Shown here one piece after another: positions 16,648-25,432 of a stretch of DNA of 64,000 nucleotides. The position numbers and the translations under genes were made by a program. Each line of letters begins with the position of its first letter. The first letter of the stretch is position 1. Source of the stretch: Faecalibacter bovis (GTDB lineage Bacteria; Bacteroidota; Bacteroidia; Flavobacteriales; Weeksellaceae); the NCBI RefSeq assembly GCF_017948305.1, contig NZ_CP072842.1, positions 2,114,501 to 2,178,500 of the forward strand, given 5' to 3'. Below the pieces are notes generated by a model. That model was not told where the DNA came from. It made no database searches and saw only the letters and a program-made list of their open reading frames with translations.

Positions 16648-19600
16648 TTATATTTCAAATAACTCTTTTTGAGCCTTATATTGCGTTATTGGCATATCGT
16701 ATAACCACGAATATTTTTCTTCTTTTCGCTCTACATAATGCACAAACGAAATATGATCTTCTACAATATGGATGTTATCTGCAGGTGTAACCACCAATAA
16801 TTGTAGGTTCAATTGCTCACAAAGTCGCAATAAATACTTCGCTTTATCTTCATCTTGCGCTTTAAAAGCCTCATCAATCGCAATAAAACGGAACGTATTA
16901 GCTTTGTCTTTTCGCATCAACCCAAATTGATACGCAATAGCCGAACCTAAAATCGTATAGGTTAATTGGGCTTTTTCTCCACCAGAAAGCGCTCCCATAT
17001 GTTCGTGGGTTTTCACTTTTTTGTTCGTATCACGACGGAATTCTTCGGCTTTGTAATTGAACCAATAACGAACATCCATAACTTTCGATCGCCATTCTTC
17101 TTTATTCAATTTCTTGATTAATGGCGCAATATGATCATTAAAATGGTCACGTTTTTCCTCAAATAACATCAACGCATCATTTCCATTGGCAATCGCACGA
17201 TTCAATAATGCTTTGAAATCCTGAATCTCGGCTACATAATGCGGATTCGCAACCAATTGAATAAAGGTTGTGTATTCTTTGGTATTGTAATCAATTTCTG
17301 CAAGCGATTCGTTTAATAAACCAATGTTTTCTTGGATATTTTCTGACCAATTCTCGAAGAACATTCGGAAATCTCCAATTTTATTGATGATGGTTTCTTG
17401 TAAATACGATTCAAATTTCGTTTCAAAACGTGGTAAATTATCTTCGCTTAAACGCTGATAGAACTCTTGATATTCAGAAACCAATTCCAAATGAGTTGAA
17501 TCGGGTAGAGCAGAAGCATCCGAACGCCAATCCTTGTATTTTAAGATAATATCTTCTTTTGGATTTTTAAATTCGTTGATTTTTTGCTTGATTTTATCTT
17601 CCACTAATCGTTTCGAATATTCAAAACTTTTGATTTGCGTTTCTAATTCTTTCTGGAATTCCGTTTGTTTCAGCTTAATTGAAAAATAATCAATCGCCAA
17701 TAAATCTTGGTGTTTTTCTTCAAATTCTTCAATTGAAACTACATCCAACGCTTTTAAAATATCTTCGTTACGCTTGATTTCTTTTTGAATCTGTTGAATT
17801 TGTGTTTCAACTTTAAAGGTTTCACGGTTTAAATTATGAATTTCTTTTTCAGACAATAATTTCAACGTTGCCTGAACTTTCTCTAATTCGTTTTGTAAAC
17901 CTTCCGTACGATTGGAACCTGAATTTAAAACATCAATTAAATGTTGTTTTTGAGCAATTTCTTCTTCGATTTCTTTGGTTTCGATAATCGAGAAAGAAGT
18001 ATAAGTATTTTCTACTTTCGAAATCGTTTCTTTGATTTTCTCAATGAATTGAATCTTCTTTTGTGTTTCATTAATCAACAATTCATTCGCTTCAAATTCT
18101 GCCTCAAACTCTTTTAAATCTTGATAAATCGCTTGAATTTTAGAAGTATTTTCCCAACCTAAAACAAAGTTTTCTTTTCGTTTAGTTTCAGTTCTTCCAT
18201 CTTTTTGGATATTTCCATTCGCAAAAACTATCGTTCCGTCCGATAAAATGGTATTAACATTGGCAATGATTTCATCAGAACAAACAAAATTAAATTGTTC
18301 TTCAATCGTTTCTTTGATCCATTTCGCGTAAATACTTTCCGTTTTGAATTTTAGTTGATTCACCAAATGATTTTCTGAAACCGCAGGTTTTAATCCTTCC
18401 ATCGAAGTAAATCCTTTGTAGGCTAAAATTTGTAATAAAGCTTCTAATTGATTGGATTGAACGTATTTTTCGACCTCTGTTAAATATTTTTCAGGAACTA
18501 CAATTTGATGCGAAAATTGATTTAATATTTGTTCAATTGCTGTTTCCCAAGTTGGATTTTTAACTTTAATCAATTCAGCAACAAAAGGAATTTCGGCTTG
18601 TGTAGCATTTGTAAGTTGTACAATCTCATCACGAACCGTTGCAATTGTTCCTGTTATATTATTTTGATGTTTCGTTAAAAAATCAATCGTTTCTTGTGCT
18701 TGCGTAATCTCCGCTTTGATTTGATCTGCTTGATTTTTTAATTGGCGAATTTCTTCGTGTAATACCTCAACATTCGTATTGCTTTCATTTTTAATTTCTG
18801 CAATTCGCGTGATGTTTTGATTAAATTCTTCAGTTGTTGGATTTTCAATTAAACCTAAAATCTGAATCAATGCATTATACGATTGACGTTTTTCTTCAAT
18901 TGCAGCTTTTGATTTTTCCAATTGAGCCAAATCAATTTTAATTTGTTCCAACTGTTTCCCAATATCATCTGACTTAATCTGAACCGTTAAATTTGTTTCT
19001 TGATTTTTTAACGACGCTTCTTTTTCCTTTAATTTTTCCAATTCTTGCTGGAAACCTTGGAAAGTAGTATTGGCTTTCGTTAATTCTTCTTGCGCTAAGT
19101 GTAACCCTTTTTGAGCAAACCAATAAACGGCAGTTTCTTTGGAATGATTTAAGGTTTCAAGCTTTCCGTTTAAATCAATGATTTTGTTGGCGTGTTCGTT
19201 AATCGGCTCCAAATATTTGATTTGGTCTTTGACCTTTTCAATATTGATTTTCGCTTCCATCAACGTGTTGAAACTTTCTTTCAGCTGTAAGAATTCGGCT
19301 TCAGCGTTCCATTCTTCCAGCATATTGGTACGAATAAATTCGTCTAAATCTTCTAAAACTTTTACTCCAACCACTTGGTTGAAAAGCGTCAATGATTTGG
19401 AAGATTTCATTCCGAATAAATCCGAGATTCGATCACCATAAGCAATCGGACCGTCCATGAATTCGATTTTCTTTTTCGTCGAATTCGAATTGTATTTTTT
19501 ATCTAAAGTCTTTTTCCAATTTCCTTTTTGATCGAAATGAGAAAAGTCGGTTTCTATTAATAAAGGAACGTGCGCAATTCCAAACGTACGTTTTAATTCA

Positions 19601-20022
19601 TCACCCGAAAACCATCGAACTTGGAAAATCGTGATTTTCTTTCCGTCTTTGTTATCAAAATGCGCTAAAATAATCGAATATGTATTTTTATCTCGCAATG
19701 ATTTTGTCATCGTACCCAAATCACCTTCACGCTGAATGTGGGCATAATTTCCTAAAACATAAGTTTCTTCCGTACGGTCACCTTTTTTATCGACACCAGA
19801 AGATTGGTTGTAAAAACGGTCTTTTTTTGCCGGAACCAACAAGGTTAAAAGTGCATCGATAAACGTACTTTTCCCAGAAGCATTCGCTCCCGTTAACAAC
19901 GAATTATTCCCTTCGGGCTGAATACGGAAAATGCGATCTGTAAAAGTTCCCCAGTTGAAAACTTCCATATATTGCAGTCTGTATCCCGATTCTTCGGATG
20001 TTGTACTAAATAGATTCAACAT
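16648..20022 (-). CDS. jetC: JetC/MksB-type SMC ATPase
   Basis: SMC-like ATPase of 1124 aa, the motor subunit of Wadjet/MksBEF complexes. The Walker A is GANASGKST (residues 44-52). The ABC signature ALSGGEK is near residue 1011 and the Walker B IAIDEAF near 1047. Long coiled coils run through ~280-480 and ~620-830 around a hinge-like region. The head starts with an FNWGTF motif typical of JetC/MukB-like proteins. It overlaps jetB by 17 nt. In known systems JetC loop-extrudes DNA with JetA (kleisin) and JetB (KITE), and JetD cuts the plasmid. No JetD (DUF3322/DUF2220) gene follows; the next genes are the terminator and the unrelated kinase operon. Confidence 0.9.
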   Translation of the reverse strand: MLNLFSTTSEESGYRLQYMEVFNWGTFTDRIFRIQPEGNNSLLTGANASGKSTFIDALLTLLVPAKKDRFYNQSSGVDKKGDRTEETYVLGNYAHIQREGDLGTMTKSLRDKNTYSIILAHFDNKDGKKITIFQVRWFSGDELKRTFGIAHVPLLIETDFSHFDQKGNWKKTLDKKYNSNSTKKKIEFMDGPIAYGDRISDLFGMKSSKSLTLFNQVVGVKVLEDLDEFIRTNMLEEWNAEAEFLQLKESFNTLMEAKINIEKVKDQIKYLEPINEHANKIIDLNGKLETLNHSKETAVYWFAQKGLHLAQEELTKANTTFQGFQQELEKLKEKEASLKNQETNLTVQIKSDDIGKQLEQIKIDLAQLEKSKAAIEEKRQSYNALIQILGLIENPTTEEFNQNITRIAEIKNESNTNVEVLHEEIRQLKNQADQIKAEITQAQETIDFLTKHQNNITGTIATVRDEIVQLTNATQAEIPFVAELIKVKNPTWETAIEQILNQFSHQIVVPEKYLTEVEKYVQSNQLEALLQILAYKGFTSMEGLKPAVSENHLVNQLKFKTESIYAKWIKETIEEQFNFVCSDEIIANVNTILSDGTIVFANGNIQKDGRTETKRKENFVLGWENTSKIQAIYQDLKEFEAEFEANELLINETQKKIQFIEKIKETISKVENTYTSFSIIETKEIEEEIAQKQHLIDVLNSGSNRTEGLQNELEKVQATLKLLSEKEIHNLNRETFKVETQIQQIQKEIKRNEDILKALDVVSIEEFEEKHQDLLAIDYFSIKLKQTEFQKELETQIKSFEYSKRLVEDKIKQKINEFKNPKEDIILKYKDWRSDASALPDSTHLELVSEYQEFYQRLSEDNLPRFETKFESYLQETIINKIGDFRMFFENWSENIQENIGLLNESLAEIDYNTKEYTTFIQLVANPHYVAEIQDFKALLNRAIANGNDALMLFEEKRDHFNDHIAPLIKKLNKEEWRSKVMDVRYWFNYKAEEFRRDTNKKVKTHEHMGALSGGEKAQLTYTILGSAIAYQFGLMRKDKANTFRFIAIDEAFKAQDEDKAKYLLRLCEQLNLQLLVVTPADNIHIVEDHISFVHYVERKEEKYSWLYDMPITQYKAQKELFEI

Positions 20023-20587
20023 ATTCCTCTAATTTGTTTTTAAATTCTTGTAATTGATCCAACGTCACTTTTTCTTTGATGATACGATGAATTTGATATT
20101 TGGTTTCAAACTCATTTTTATCAATTTCTTTTAAATAACCTAAATCCACAATTCGGCGAATGTTAAGATCTAAGTCTTTTAAAAGTTTGACTTTGTTATA
20201 TGTTTCGGGTAAGAATAATTCGACTTCTTCTTTGATTTCTTGATAGGTGATGAATTTTTCACTTACATCAAATTGCGTAGGATTTTGGTCGAATTCTTCT
20301 AAACTTTGGCGTAAAACCACCAAAATAATCGAAGCTTCGAATCCAATTTTACGTTTAGAAACTAATCCAATTGTATTTCCTTCACGGTCTTCTAATTCGC
20401 GTAAATAAGCAAATCCTTCGTCTTTTTTTACCACTAATTCTAATCCAATTAAATTCAAATAATTCTGAATTTCCACTTGGTAGTTTAAAACATCTTGCCA
20501 AAGGGATTGATGATTCTCAATCGGTTGTTTTAAAAGCTTTACAATCGCTTTAGAATAGGGTTTGATATGTTGTTCTAAATTACTCAT
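20006..20587 (-). CDS. jetB: JetB/MksE-type DUF4194 protein
   Basis: A 193-residue DUF4194 protein, the KITE-type winged-helix subunit of the JetABC (MksFEB) SMC complex. Readable features are the helical N-terminus, FAYLRELEDREG, the basic segment KRKIGFEASIILVVLRQSLEEF, and the C-terminal winged-helix-like segment DLDLNIRRIVDLGYLKEI. It sits between jetA (8-nt overlap) and jetC (17-nt overlap), the canonical order, so the three are translated from one mRNA. Confidence 0.88.
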   Translation of the reverse strand: MSNLEQHIKPYSKAIVKLLKQPIENHQSLWQDVLNYQVEIQNYLNLIGLELVVKKDEGFAYLRELEDREGNTIGLVSKRKIGFEASIILVVLRQSLEEFDQNPTQFDVSEKFITYQEIKEEVELFLPETYNKVKLLKDLDLNIRRIVDLGYLKEIDKNEFETKYQIHRIIKEKVTLDQLQEFKNKLEEYVESI

Positions 20588-22043
20588 ACTTTAAGGTAAT
20601 TGTAGGAATTTGTATTGATTTTTGTTCTGCTTTGTTGAATACAATTTCTTGTAATTCTGCATCGTTTTTGTCGTGATTGTACTCGTTACTTAACGCGATA
20701 AAAGCAAAAAGTTCGGGTAAACCTTTTTGTAAACCACCCGAATTTTCGATGATTTGATTCAAATCTAATTCAGAATTTGTCGCTAATTGTTCGTTGATAC
20801 GATCTCGTATCACTTGTTTATCAATCGCGTATTTATTGAAAATCTTTTCTAAATGTTCAGATTTTGAAATATCAGATTCAGCAACTTTTGGACGCGCATC
20901 ATAAATTACTTCTTGGGCTTGTTCCATCGTTAATTTTCGGTCAAAAGGTAAATGGATATTAATTCCGTCATCCACCATTAACGAAATATCCGGCGATTCT
21001 TTTTGTTGACTAATTTTAATCAATGATTTTTTGATATCCTGAATCGTTTTCTTCGTGGCTTTTGCATTTGACACTTGAGTTTCACGAATCACTTTACTCA
21101 GTTTATCCGCCATTTTATCGTTGGCTTTGTACACTTTTTGCCCAGCCGCGTGCAGATGCTTTTTCATATTTTTTAGATAAGCATCTTGAATCTCAATTTC
21201 TTTTTGCGATAGGGTAGCGTACAATTCTTGCGTTAATTTATCCCATTCGGTTTGAAGCGAAGGATTCAACAAGAAATTCCAGAACGCATAAAAGCTTTTT
21301 CCTTGTGGACTTTCTTTTAAGCTATCCAACGAATTAAAAGTAAAATCTAAAATCTCTGATTTAGATAAGGTTCCTTCGTTATGACGTTGGTAAATTTCTT
21401 TCGTTATGGTTTTGAAATTATCTTCTACTTCCTTAAAGTCAGAAAGTAATTCCTTTGCCGCTTGGGTAATTTGATTAACTCGTGGAATAATTTCAAAATC
21501 TTCGTACACTTTTAAAGATTCACCTAAACGTAAATGAGTCATTTCGTGTTCAATTTCTTTTTTACGTTCTTCCAAAATTGCCAAACGTTGTTCTTTGTTA
21601 TCGTTCGAATATTCGACTAATTCTTTCAATTGAGTAACAATGGTTTTGAATTTCGATTCCGTTCCGACATATTCGTCTTTGTCTAAACTGTTGATCCAAT
21701 CCAATGTTTTACTCGTGTGAGAAGAAAGTTCGTAAAAAACTTCTCCATTTTCGGTCTGAAAGTTGGATAAAAAGCCACGATTGGTCCAATCGGTAATGTA
21801 TTTTTTAGCTTTTAATTCGTACGAATCAAAAACCTGAATGTCTGTTTCTTCGTCATTTTCTACTTGACGATATTCCAAATAATCCGTTAAACGAGAATGT
21901 ATAATCTCTGAAGATAAAATGCGATGTTTCTCTGCGAATTGATCAGCCAAAAAGACCAAAATCAATTCTCTATTTCGCATTTTTAGCAAATCCACGCTGG
22001 GTGAACGTTGTAAAATGGATGAAATTTTTGAACCGTCTAACAT
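20580..22043 (-). CDS. jetA: JetA/MksF-type DUF3375 kleisin protein
   Basis: A 487-residue DUF3375 protein, the kleisin-like subunit of Wadjet/MksBEF complexes that bridges the two SMC heads. The N-terminal winged helix (LLKMRNRELILVFLADQF, residues ~20-38) and the long helical middle (~140-330) fit the family. It is the first gene of the jetABC operon. The DNA of this operon looks slightly less AT-rich by eye than its flanks, which may hint at transfer, but this was not measured. Anti-plasmid activity is known for complete JetABCD systems and is only inferred here. Confidence 0.88.
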   Translation of the reverse strand: MLDGSKISSILQRSPSVDLLKMRNRELILVFLADQFAEKHRILSSEIIHSRLTDYLEYRQVENDEETDIQVFDSYELKAKKYITDWTNRGFLSNFQTENGEVFYELSSHTSKTLDWINSLDKDEYVGTESKFKTIVTQLKELVEYSNDNKEQRLAILEERKKEIEHEMTHLRLGESLKVYEDFEIIPRVNQITQAAKELLSDFKEVEDNFKTITKEIYQRHNEGTLSKSEILDFTFNSLDSLKESPQGKSFYAFWNFLLNPSLQTEWDKLTQELYATLSQKEIEIQDAYLKNMKKHLHAAGQKVYKANDKMADKLSKVIRETQVSNAKATKKTIQDIKKSLIKISQQKESPDISLMVDDGINIHLPFDRKLTMEQAQEVIYDARPKVAESDISKSEHLEKIFNKYAIDKQVIRDRINEQLATNSELDLNQIIENSGGLQKGLPELFAFIALSNEYNHDKNDAELQEIVFNKAEQKSIQIPTITLKYE

Positions 22044-22173
22044 ATAAATGATTAATAATTAAAATCTTAACTAAAACGAGCTAAAATAGAGGATAGACGG
22101 GCAATTTAAGTTTTTAAAATTGTTTTTTAAAACCTAGAAAGCGTTAAAATGAAAAGACTTATAAACAAGAAAA

Positions 22174-22746
22174 TTATTCGATTTTGATTTGGAAATTGTC
22201 CAATAATCCAATGCAATTTTCTTTTGAAAATTTAGCGTTTTTAACTTTGTTTTGTGTCGGATTAATAGAAATGTTATACGATGAGGTTAGATTCGCTTTC
22301 TCTATATTAGTTTGATCAAAAATTGCATTCATTAAGTTACAATTTTCAAAATAAGTTTGCGATAAATCAGCGTAAGCGAAATCTACATTTTCTAATGTAC
22401 AATCTTTGAAATGAGATTTAGAAAGTTGAACTTCATAAAAAGAAGAATCATTCAGAATACAATTATTAAACTTAATTTTTAATCCAAATTTATTACTGGT
22501 TTCCAAATTAAAACCAATCATTTTACAATTCGTAAAACTGACATCTTGAAACGTGGTTCCGTTGATTTGCGCTAAGCTCAAATTACACTCTATAAATTCG
22601 CAGTTGATAAAATTAAAATCATTTAAATCAACTCCGTTAAAATTGCATTGAACAAATTGACATTGTTCATAATCCCCGAAAGATAGAGGAGAAGTTGTGA
22701 AATCTATTTTATCAAAACGTTGATCGGCTGTGTAATTCTTATGCAT
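22174..22746 (-). CDS. Qnr-like pentapeptide-repeat protein
   Basis: A 190-residue protein made almost entirely of pentapeptide repeats A/C-x-F/L-x-x with Phe or Leu every fifth residue (for example CNFNGVDLNDFNFINCEF and FKDCTLENVDFAYADL). These form a right-handed quadrilateral beta-helix that imitates DNA. A short insertion near residues 85-90 and a helical C-terminal tail match the gyrase-protecting Qnr/MfpA group common in flavobacteria. Its promoter box lies in the loop of the upstream terminator hairpin. It is encoded 130 nt ahead of jetA on the same strand; a functional link to topology is possible but unproven. Confidence 0.8.
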   Translation of the reverse strand: MHKNYTADQRFDKIDFTTSPLSFGDYEQCQFVQCNFNGVDLNDFNFINCEFIECNLSLAQINGTTFQDVSFTNCKMIGFNLETSNKFGLKIKFNNCILNDSSFYEVQLSKSHFKDCTLENVDFAYADLSQTYFENCNLMNAIFDQTNIEKANLTSSYNISINPTQNKVKNAKFSKENCIGLLDNFQIKIE

Positions 22747-22787
22747 AAAAAAATCGTATTCGCTCCAAATGTAAGAAAGAATACGAT
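22746..22787 (-). terminator. Terminator of the VOC gene, abutting the pentapeptide-repeat start codon
   Basis: Nine-bp perfect stem (22753-22761 with 22779-22787), 17-nt loop, and T7 directly touching the ATG of the pentapeptide-repeat gene at 22746. The loop carries the -7 box of that gene. Confidence 0.7.
22766..22773 (-). promoter_or_regulatory. -7 element for the pentapeptide-repeat gene, inside a terminator loop
   Basis: TACATTTG (TAnnTTTG) on the minus strand, 19 nt upstream of the start codon at 22746. Confidence 0.4.
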
Positions 22788-22809
22788 GAATTTAATTTTA
22801 AATCTTGGA

Positions 22810-23187
22810 TTAATCTTCGTCTCCGTAATCAAATTCGATGGCTTCACCGAATTGTAAAATGTATCCGTTGTTATCTTCGATTGCAAACTCGCGCATTCCC
22901 CAATCAAACGTTTCGATTTCGTAAACCACTTTGTTGTGTTTTAATTCTTCCCACGCTTCATCCGCATTTTCTACATTAAAGTATAATGTTCCTGTGAATT
23001 GAGGTTGTTTAAAATCAGGATTTGCTTCCGGATTAGCAATGTTGATTTCAATATCGCCATTTTGCATGCATGTCCAAACTAAATCCTCGTTTTCTTCGTT
23101 GATTTTGAATCCTAACTTTTTATAAAAAGTTGTAGTAGATTGTATATCTTTTGTCCAAATAATTGGAGTTAAGCTTTTTAATTTCAT
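22810..23187 (-). CDS. VOC-family (glyoxalase/dioxygenase fold) protein
   Basis: A 125-residue single VOC domain made of two beta-alpha-beta-beta-beta modules: LTPIIWTKDIQSTTTFYKKLGF at the N-terminus and YFNVENADEAWEELK in the middle, ending with MREFAIEDNNGYILQFGE, which supplies the usual metal-side Glu. Members range from glyoxalase I to dioxygenases and drug-binding proteins; the substrate cannot be named. It lies 6 nt after a small secreted-protein gene and is probably co-transcribed with it. Confidence 0.82.
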   Translation of the reverse strand: MKLKSLTPIIWTKDIQSTTTFYKKLGFKINEENEDLVWTCMQNGDIEINIANPEANPDFKQPQFTGTLYFNVENADEAWEELKHNKVVYEIETFDWGMREFAIEDNNGYILQFGEAIEFDYGDED

Positions 23188-23193
23188 ATTGAT

Positions 23194-23598
23194 TTATTTT
23201 TCTGATTTAAAATTACCAAATAGCTGATACTCAAATTTGGCTTGTACGGGTTCTGTTTTTTGTGAGAAAAAAATTAAATTATCCCCTGAAATCGTATAAA
23301 TAGTTTCTCGTTTTGCAGTAGTATAATCAAATTTCGGCGCTTTTCGAATACTGTGTTTATTTTCTGCTTTTTCGCTATGTGACGATTCGGTTAGGATTAA
23401 TTTATTACCATCAATTTTCCATTCTCCACGAACATATTCTTTGATTAATCCATTTAAATTCTGAAAATAAAAAAAGTGATTATTAGATAATTCTAATTTC
23501 AAATTTAATTCATCATTTTTAAATGAATTGGATTGTATTTGTGCAAATATAAAACTTGATTGTAACGCAAATAAAATAAGTAGTATATATTTTCTCAT
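23194..23598 (-). CDS. Small secreted protein of unknown function
   Basis: A 134-residue protein with a signal peptide (MRKYILLILFALQSSFIFAQ, cleavage near 20) and a beta-rich mature part with lipocalin-like strand spacing (YVRGEWKIDGNKLILTES, ETIYTISGDNLIFFSQ). No conserved motif allows a function. It is in a three-gene run with the protein upstream (19-nt gap) and the VOC gene downstream. Confidence 0.6.
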   Translation of the reverse strand: MRKYILLILFALQSSFIFAQIQSNSFKNDELNLKLELSNNHFFYFQNLNGLIKEYVRGEWKIDGNKLILTESSHSEKAENKHSIRKAPKFDYTTAKRETIYTISGDNLIFFSQKTEPVQAKFEYQLFGNFKSEK

Positions 23599-23617
23599 TC
23601 AGCAGTTATTTAATTAT

Positions 23618-24085
23618 TTACCAAATTTTCCACCATTTTTTCTTAGGCACAAAGAATTTGATAGTAGCCATAGAATGTATGTTTTTTGTTGGAATTTCAG
23701 TTTTCGAAAATAAAGAATTCGAGATTGTTATAGGAACTAATTCTTCTAAATCTTCAATTTTATAAGTTTCATTTTTAGAGTTAATTGCAAAAATGTCATC
23801 ATTTATAAAATAGAATTTATAATCAACAGAATTAATAGTTTGATAGCCCTCTATAATCGTTTTACGCTCGGTTGATGGTTTATTTAAATTAATATTATTA
23901 ATCCAATCTAACAATTCTTCAATAGCTAGTTCTTCATTAAATTGAACAAAATACGTTCGAGAATTTTTCATTAGAATATTAACCTCTAATGTAGATTCTT
24001 CCGTGTAATTATTGTTAAAATATTCTTGAACAAGGTTTTGTAACTCTTCAAGAAAATAATTTTTAATGTAAATGTAACTTGACAT
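23618..24085 (-). CDS. Hypothetical cytoplasmic protein
   Basis: A 155-residue polar protein without signal peptide or membrane helix. I do not recognise it. The C-terminus is unusually aromatic and basic (FFVPKKKWWKIW). It begins the short operon that continues with the small secreted protein and the VOC gene. Confidence 0.55.
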   Translation of the reverse strand: MSSYIYIKNYFLEELQNLVQEYFNNNYTEESTLEVNILMKNSRTYFVQFNEELAIEELLDWINNINLNKPSTERKTIIEGYQTINSVDYKFYFINDDIFAINSKNETYKIEDLEELVPITISNSLFSKTEIPTKNIHSMATIKFFVPKKKWWKIW

Positions 24086-24108
24086 TTTTGTTGTTGTGTT
24101 GTTTGTAT

Positions 24109-24134
24109 AAAAAAAGCTCCTAAAAGTAGGAGCT
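24109..24134 (-). terminator. Terminator of the amidase gene
   Basis: Eight-bp stem (24115-24122 with 24127-24134), 4-nt loop and T-run on the minus strand. Confidence 0.88.
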
Positions 24135-24139
24135 CAAAT

Positions 24140-25057
24140 TTACGGATTATATTTTTTGTTTAAAGCTTTTATAATAGCCCAAGTTTCAACATCTAAGTTT
24201 CCGTCGTATTTTGTAGGATTAAAATGATACTGAAAAGCTTGTGTTGTTTTCTTTGTTTTATCATCCCAAATTCCAGTTTCGGTTATATCATAACCGTATT
24301 TTTTTAATTCTTTTTGGAACTCTTTTATCACAACTTCGCCGTCAAAAATAAACGGAGCGGTAGAAATAAACATTTGCTTATCTGCTTCATCATACCATGC
24401 ACCAACTCCATATTCGTAATATAATCTTTTCCATGGAAATAAAGGTCCTGGATCGTGTTTACGTCCTGGAGCAATATCGGAATGTGCAATAACATTAACA
24501 GGTGAAATATTATAGCGATTTACGATATCCTTTGTTAAACTTCCAATTTTTTTAAATTGATATTCAGGATAAGGATAATGTGTCATAAGACCATTATTGG
24601 TAGTATAACCAAGATTTACAATTTCTATCCCGATGGAAGTGAAATTTAAATTATCTAAATTTTTCCATTTACTTGCACCAGCATGCCACGCTCTTTTCGT
24701 TTCATCGACCAATAAATGGATATCATTATCATCTAAATCATTTATTAAATAATGCGAACTTACTTCTTGTTGCGTTAAAACTTGCATCGATTTCTCGTTG
24801 TTTAAAGCAGTATAATGCAAAACTAAGAAGCGAACACGTTCATCTTGCCCAACAGCAGGGTAGTTTATCGCGTTAATTTTGTAATCTTCTAATTTAGCAG
24901 CACGCGTCATTTCGTATTGGTCTGTCTTCGAATTTACGATAATTGTATCGCGAATAATTTTAGTTATGACCTTTTGAGGAATATTTTTTGAACTTGAACA
25001 GCTCGAAAGTGAAAATATTGATAAAATTCCTAAAAACACTAATCCTTTAACATTCAT
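24140..25057 (-). CDS. N-acetylmuramoyl-L-alanine amidase lipoprotein (AmiD-like)
   Basis: Peptidoglycan amidase of the Amidase_2/AmiD type. It is a lipoprotein: the signal ends in the lipobox LSSC at about residue 19. The catalytic domain (~75-240) shows the zinc ligands in FLVLHYTA, the central RAWHAGASKW, IGIEIVN, and VIAHSDIAPGRKHDPGPLFPW with His and the Lys/Asp pair. A C-terminal peptidoglycan-binding helical domain follows (~245-305, FQKELKKYGYDITETG...). This is the domain order of E. coli AmiD, which cleaves MurNAc-L-Ala bonds in recycling. It is monocistronic, with its own promoter and terminator. Confidence 0.9.
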   Translation of the reverse strand: MNVKGLVFLGILSIFSLSSCSSSKNIPQKVITKIIRDTIIVNSKTDQYEMTRAAKLEDYKINAINYPAVGQDERVRFLVLHYTALNNEKSMQVLTQQEVSSHYLINDLDDNDIHLLVDETKRAWHAGASKWKNLDNLNFTSIGIEIVNLGYTTNNGLMTHYPYPEYQFKKIGSLTKDIVNRYNISPVNVIAHSDIAPGRKHDPGPLFPWKRLYYEYGVGAWYDEADKQMFISTAPFIFDGEVVIKEFQKELKKYGYDITETGIWDDKTKKTTQAFQYHFNPTKYDGNLDVETWAIIKALNKKYNP

Positions 25058-25088
25058 TCTTTTACTTGTAATTTAGCTAATGTAGCAC

Positions 25089-25096
25089 CAAAATTA
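25089..25096 (-). promoter_or_regulatory. -7 promoter element of the amidase
   Basis: TAATTTTG on the minus strand, 31 nt upstream of the ATG. Its nearest TTG is 24 nt away (25121-25123), slightly long. Confidence 0.42.
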
Positions 25097-25129
25097 AGCC
25101 AAATTTTTTAATTTTTTTTTCAAAAAGAC

Positions 25130-25160
25130 TTGCGTAAACTGAAATCCCGTTCTATATTTG
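25130..25160 (+). promoter_or_regulatory. Strong promoter of the tRNA array
   Basis: TTG at 25130-25132, 20-nt spacer, TATATTTG at 25153-25160. This is the consensus form of the Bacteroidota housekeeping promoter, placed 44 nt before the first tRNA. Confidence 0.7.
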
Positions 25161-25204
25161 CAACCGCTTAGAACAAGTAATGTATGTTATTTGTAGATAA
25201 GTTA

Positions 25205-25288
25205 GGAGAGGTGCCAGAGCGGTAATGGAGCAGATTGCTAATCTGTCATCGGGAAACCGATGCCAGGGTTCGAGTCCCTGTCTCTCCG
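25205..25288 (+). tRNA. tRNA-Ser(GCU), copy 1
   Basis: Eighty-four nt class II tRNA. Acceptor GGAGAGG/TCTCTCC with discriminator G, long variable arm (TCATCGGGAAACCGATG), anticodon loop TTGCTAA giving GCU for AGC/AGU. T-arm GTTCGAGTC. CCA is not encoded, consistent with the cca gene at 53190. Confidence 0.96.
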
Positions 25289-25330
25289 CAGTAGTTCATT
25301 AAAATTATAATCTTATTACTACCTTAAATT

Positions 25331-25405
25331 CGGGGTGTAGCGTAGCCCGGTCATCGCGCCTGCTTTGGGAGCAGGAGGTCGCAGGTTCGAATCCTGCCAC
25401 CCCGA
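25331..25405 (+). tRNA. tRNA-Pro(UGG), copy 1
   Basis: Acceptor CGGGGTG/CACCCCG with discriminator A, anticodon loop TTTGGGA giving UGG, T-arm GTTCGAATC. CCA is not encoded. Confidence 0.96.
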
Positions 25406-25432
25406 CGAATTTTAGCAATAGAATTTTGGATT

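Noticed and set aside
19178-19862. + strand ORFs opposite jetC
   Set aside because: Antisense of the conserved SMC head region; no recognisable protein pattern.
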